Source: Dethiosulfatibacter sp. (GTDB lineage Bacteria > Bacillota_A > Clostridia > Tissierellales > Dethiosulfatibacteraceae). Taken from it: a stretch of 17,214 nt of DNA. Under the pieces are notes generated by a model. It was given only the letters and a program-made list of their open reading frames with translations, had not been told where the DNA came from and searched no databases. The stretch covers positions 1 through 17,214 of the forward strand of contig JAHRFV010000246.1 in NCBI GenBank assembly GCA_019084435.1, read 5' to 3'. The translations under genes were made by a program, and so were the position numbers. Positions 16,942 to 17,214 of this stretch are shown here, in pieces; positions within the stretch are counted from its first letter, which is position 1, and every line of letters starts with the position of its first letter.

Positions 16942-17214
16942 TGAGTCCTCCAAAATCATGATAAAATATTTCAATAATTATAACACTATTGCACAATCTT
17001 TAAAAGTAAATTCAGTTCATCACAACAATATAAGTTAATATAAATCGTCAATAAAGTCAAATATTTAAAAAAAAAGTCAAGTCCGAATTAGTGTGTAAAT
17101 TCCTCGGAAAAAAATTTATGTTCAATTGATATGGTAAGTCTTTCAATTCTATGAGCGATTTATGCCGCGAAAGCCTCTTGATAGTGAGAAGATGGCACAG
17201 TAGGCTAATCACCA
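16942..17214. other. Region upstream of trkA, no gene seen
   Basis: AT-rich spacer with no supported gene on either strand. TTGACT and TTGACG strings occur on the minus strand around 17050-17085, but none has a convincing -10 box at the right distance, so I do not name a trkA promoter. The last 60 bases are less AT-rich and may belong to whatever lies beyond the window. Confidence 0.4.

Noticed and set aside
16942..16974. Eleven-residue N-terminal extension of TrkA from ATG 16974
   Set aside because: The GGAGG lies between the two ATGs and serves the one at 16941, where the conserved Rossmann start begins.

Overview
This window looks like chromosomal DNA of an anaerobic, low-GC Firmicute, most likely a member of Clostridia. 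The signs are AT-rich spacers, strong AGGAGG-type ribosome binding sites, housekeeping gene families of Firmicute type, a sigma-54 enhancer-binding regulator and a bacterial group IIC intron. Every gene I can support is on the minus strand, so transcription runs right to left. The genus is not certain.

Layout in transcription order. (1) 16941-14139: trkA and trkH, a two-subunit potassium uptake system whose genes overlap by 50 nt. (2) 14022-11018: guaB and guaA, the two steps from IMP to GMP, behind a recognisable sigma-A promoter. A strong symmetrical hairpin at 10849-10892 follows. (3) 10762-9254: a HigB-type toxin gene and a gene fusing a HigA-type HTH antitoxin to an ImmA/IrrE metallopeptidase. 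The promoter is covered by a long imperfect palindrome, and the toxin gene appears to start at ATT. (4) 8994-8110: a cytosolic 5'-nucleotidase, followed by about 800 bp with no clear gene but with decayed-looking open frames and a 44-bp hairpin. (5) 7309-4367: a soluble GAF-PAS histidine kinase and its sigma-54-dependent response regulator, behind a good sigma-A promoter. (6) 4080-192: a four-gene operon (AtuA-family protein, DUF4387 protein, class I glutamine amidotransferase-like hydrolase, YfcC-family transporter). It is preceded by a near-perfect -24/-12 promoter and a palindrome suited to activator binding. (7) 173-139: the operon's terminator hairpin. (8) 138-1: the first part of a group IIC intron inserted just after that hairpin and running off the left edge.

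The most coherent and least described system is parts 5 and 6. A cytoplasmic sensor kinase and its activator sit directly upstream of a sigma-54 promoter that drives a compact catabolic operon: an importer, a C26-type amidohydrolase and the paired AtuA/DUF4387 proteins. The inference is inducible uptake and breakdown of a carboxylate or gamma-glutamyl/amide compound whose identity the sequence does not reveal. The other points of interest are the non-canonical start and operator of the toxin-antitoxin-protease module, and the group IIC intron caught at its typical terminator target.
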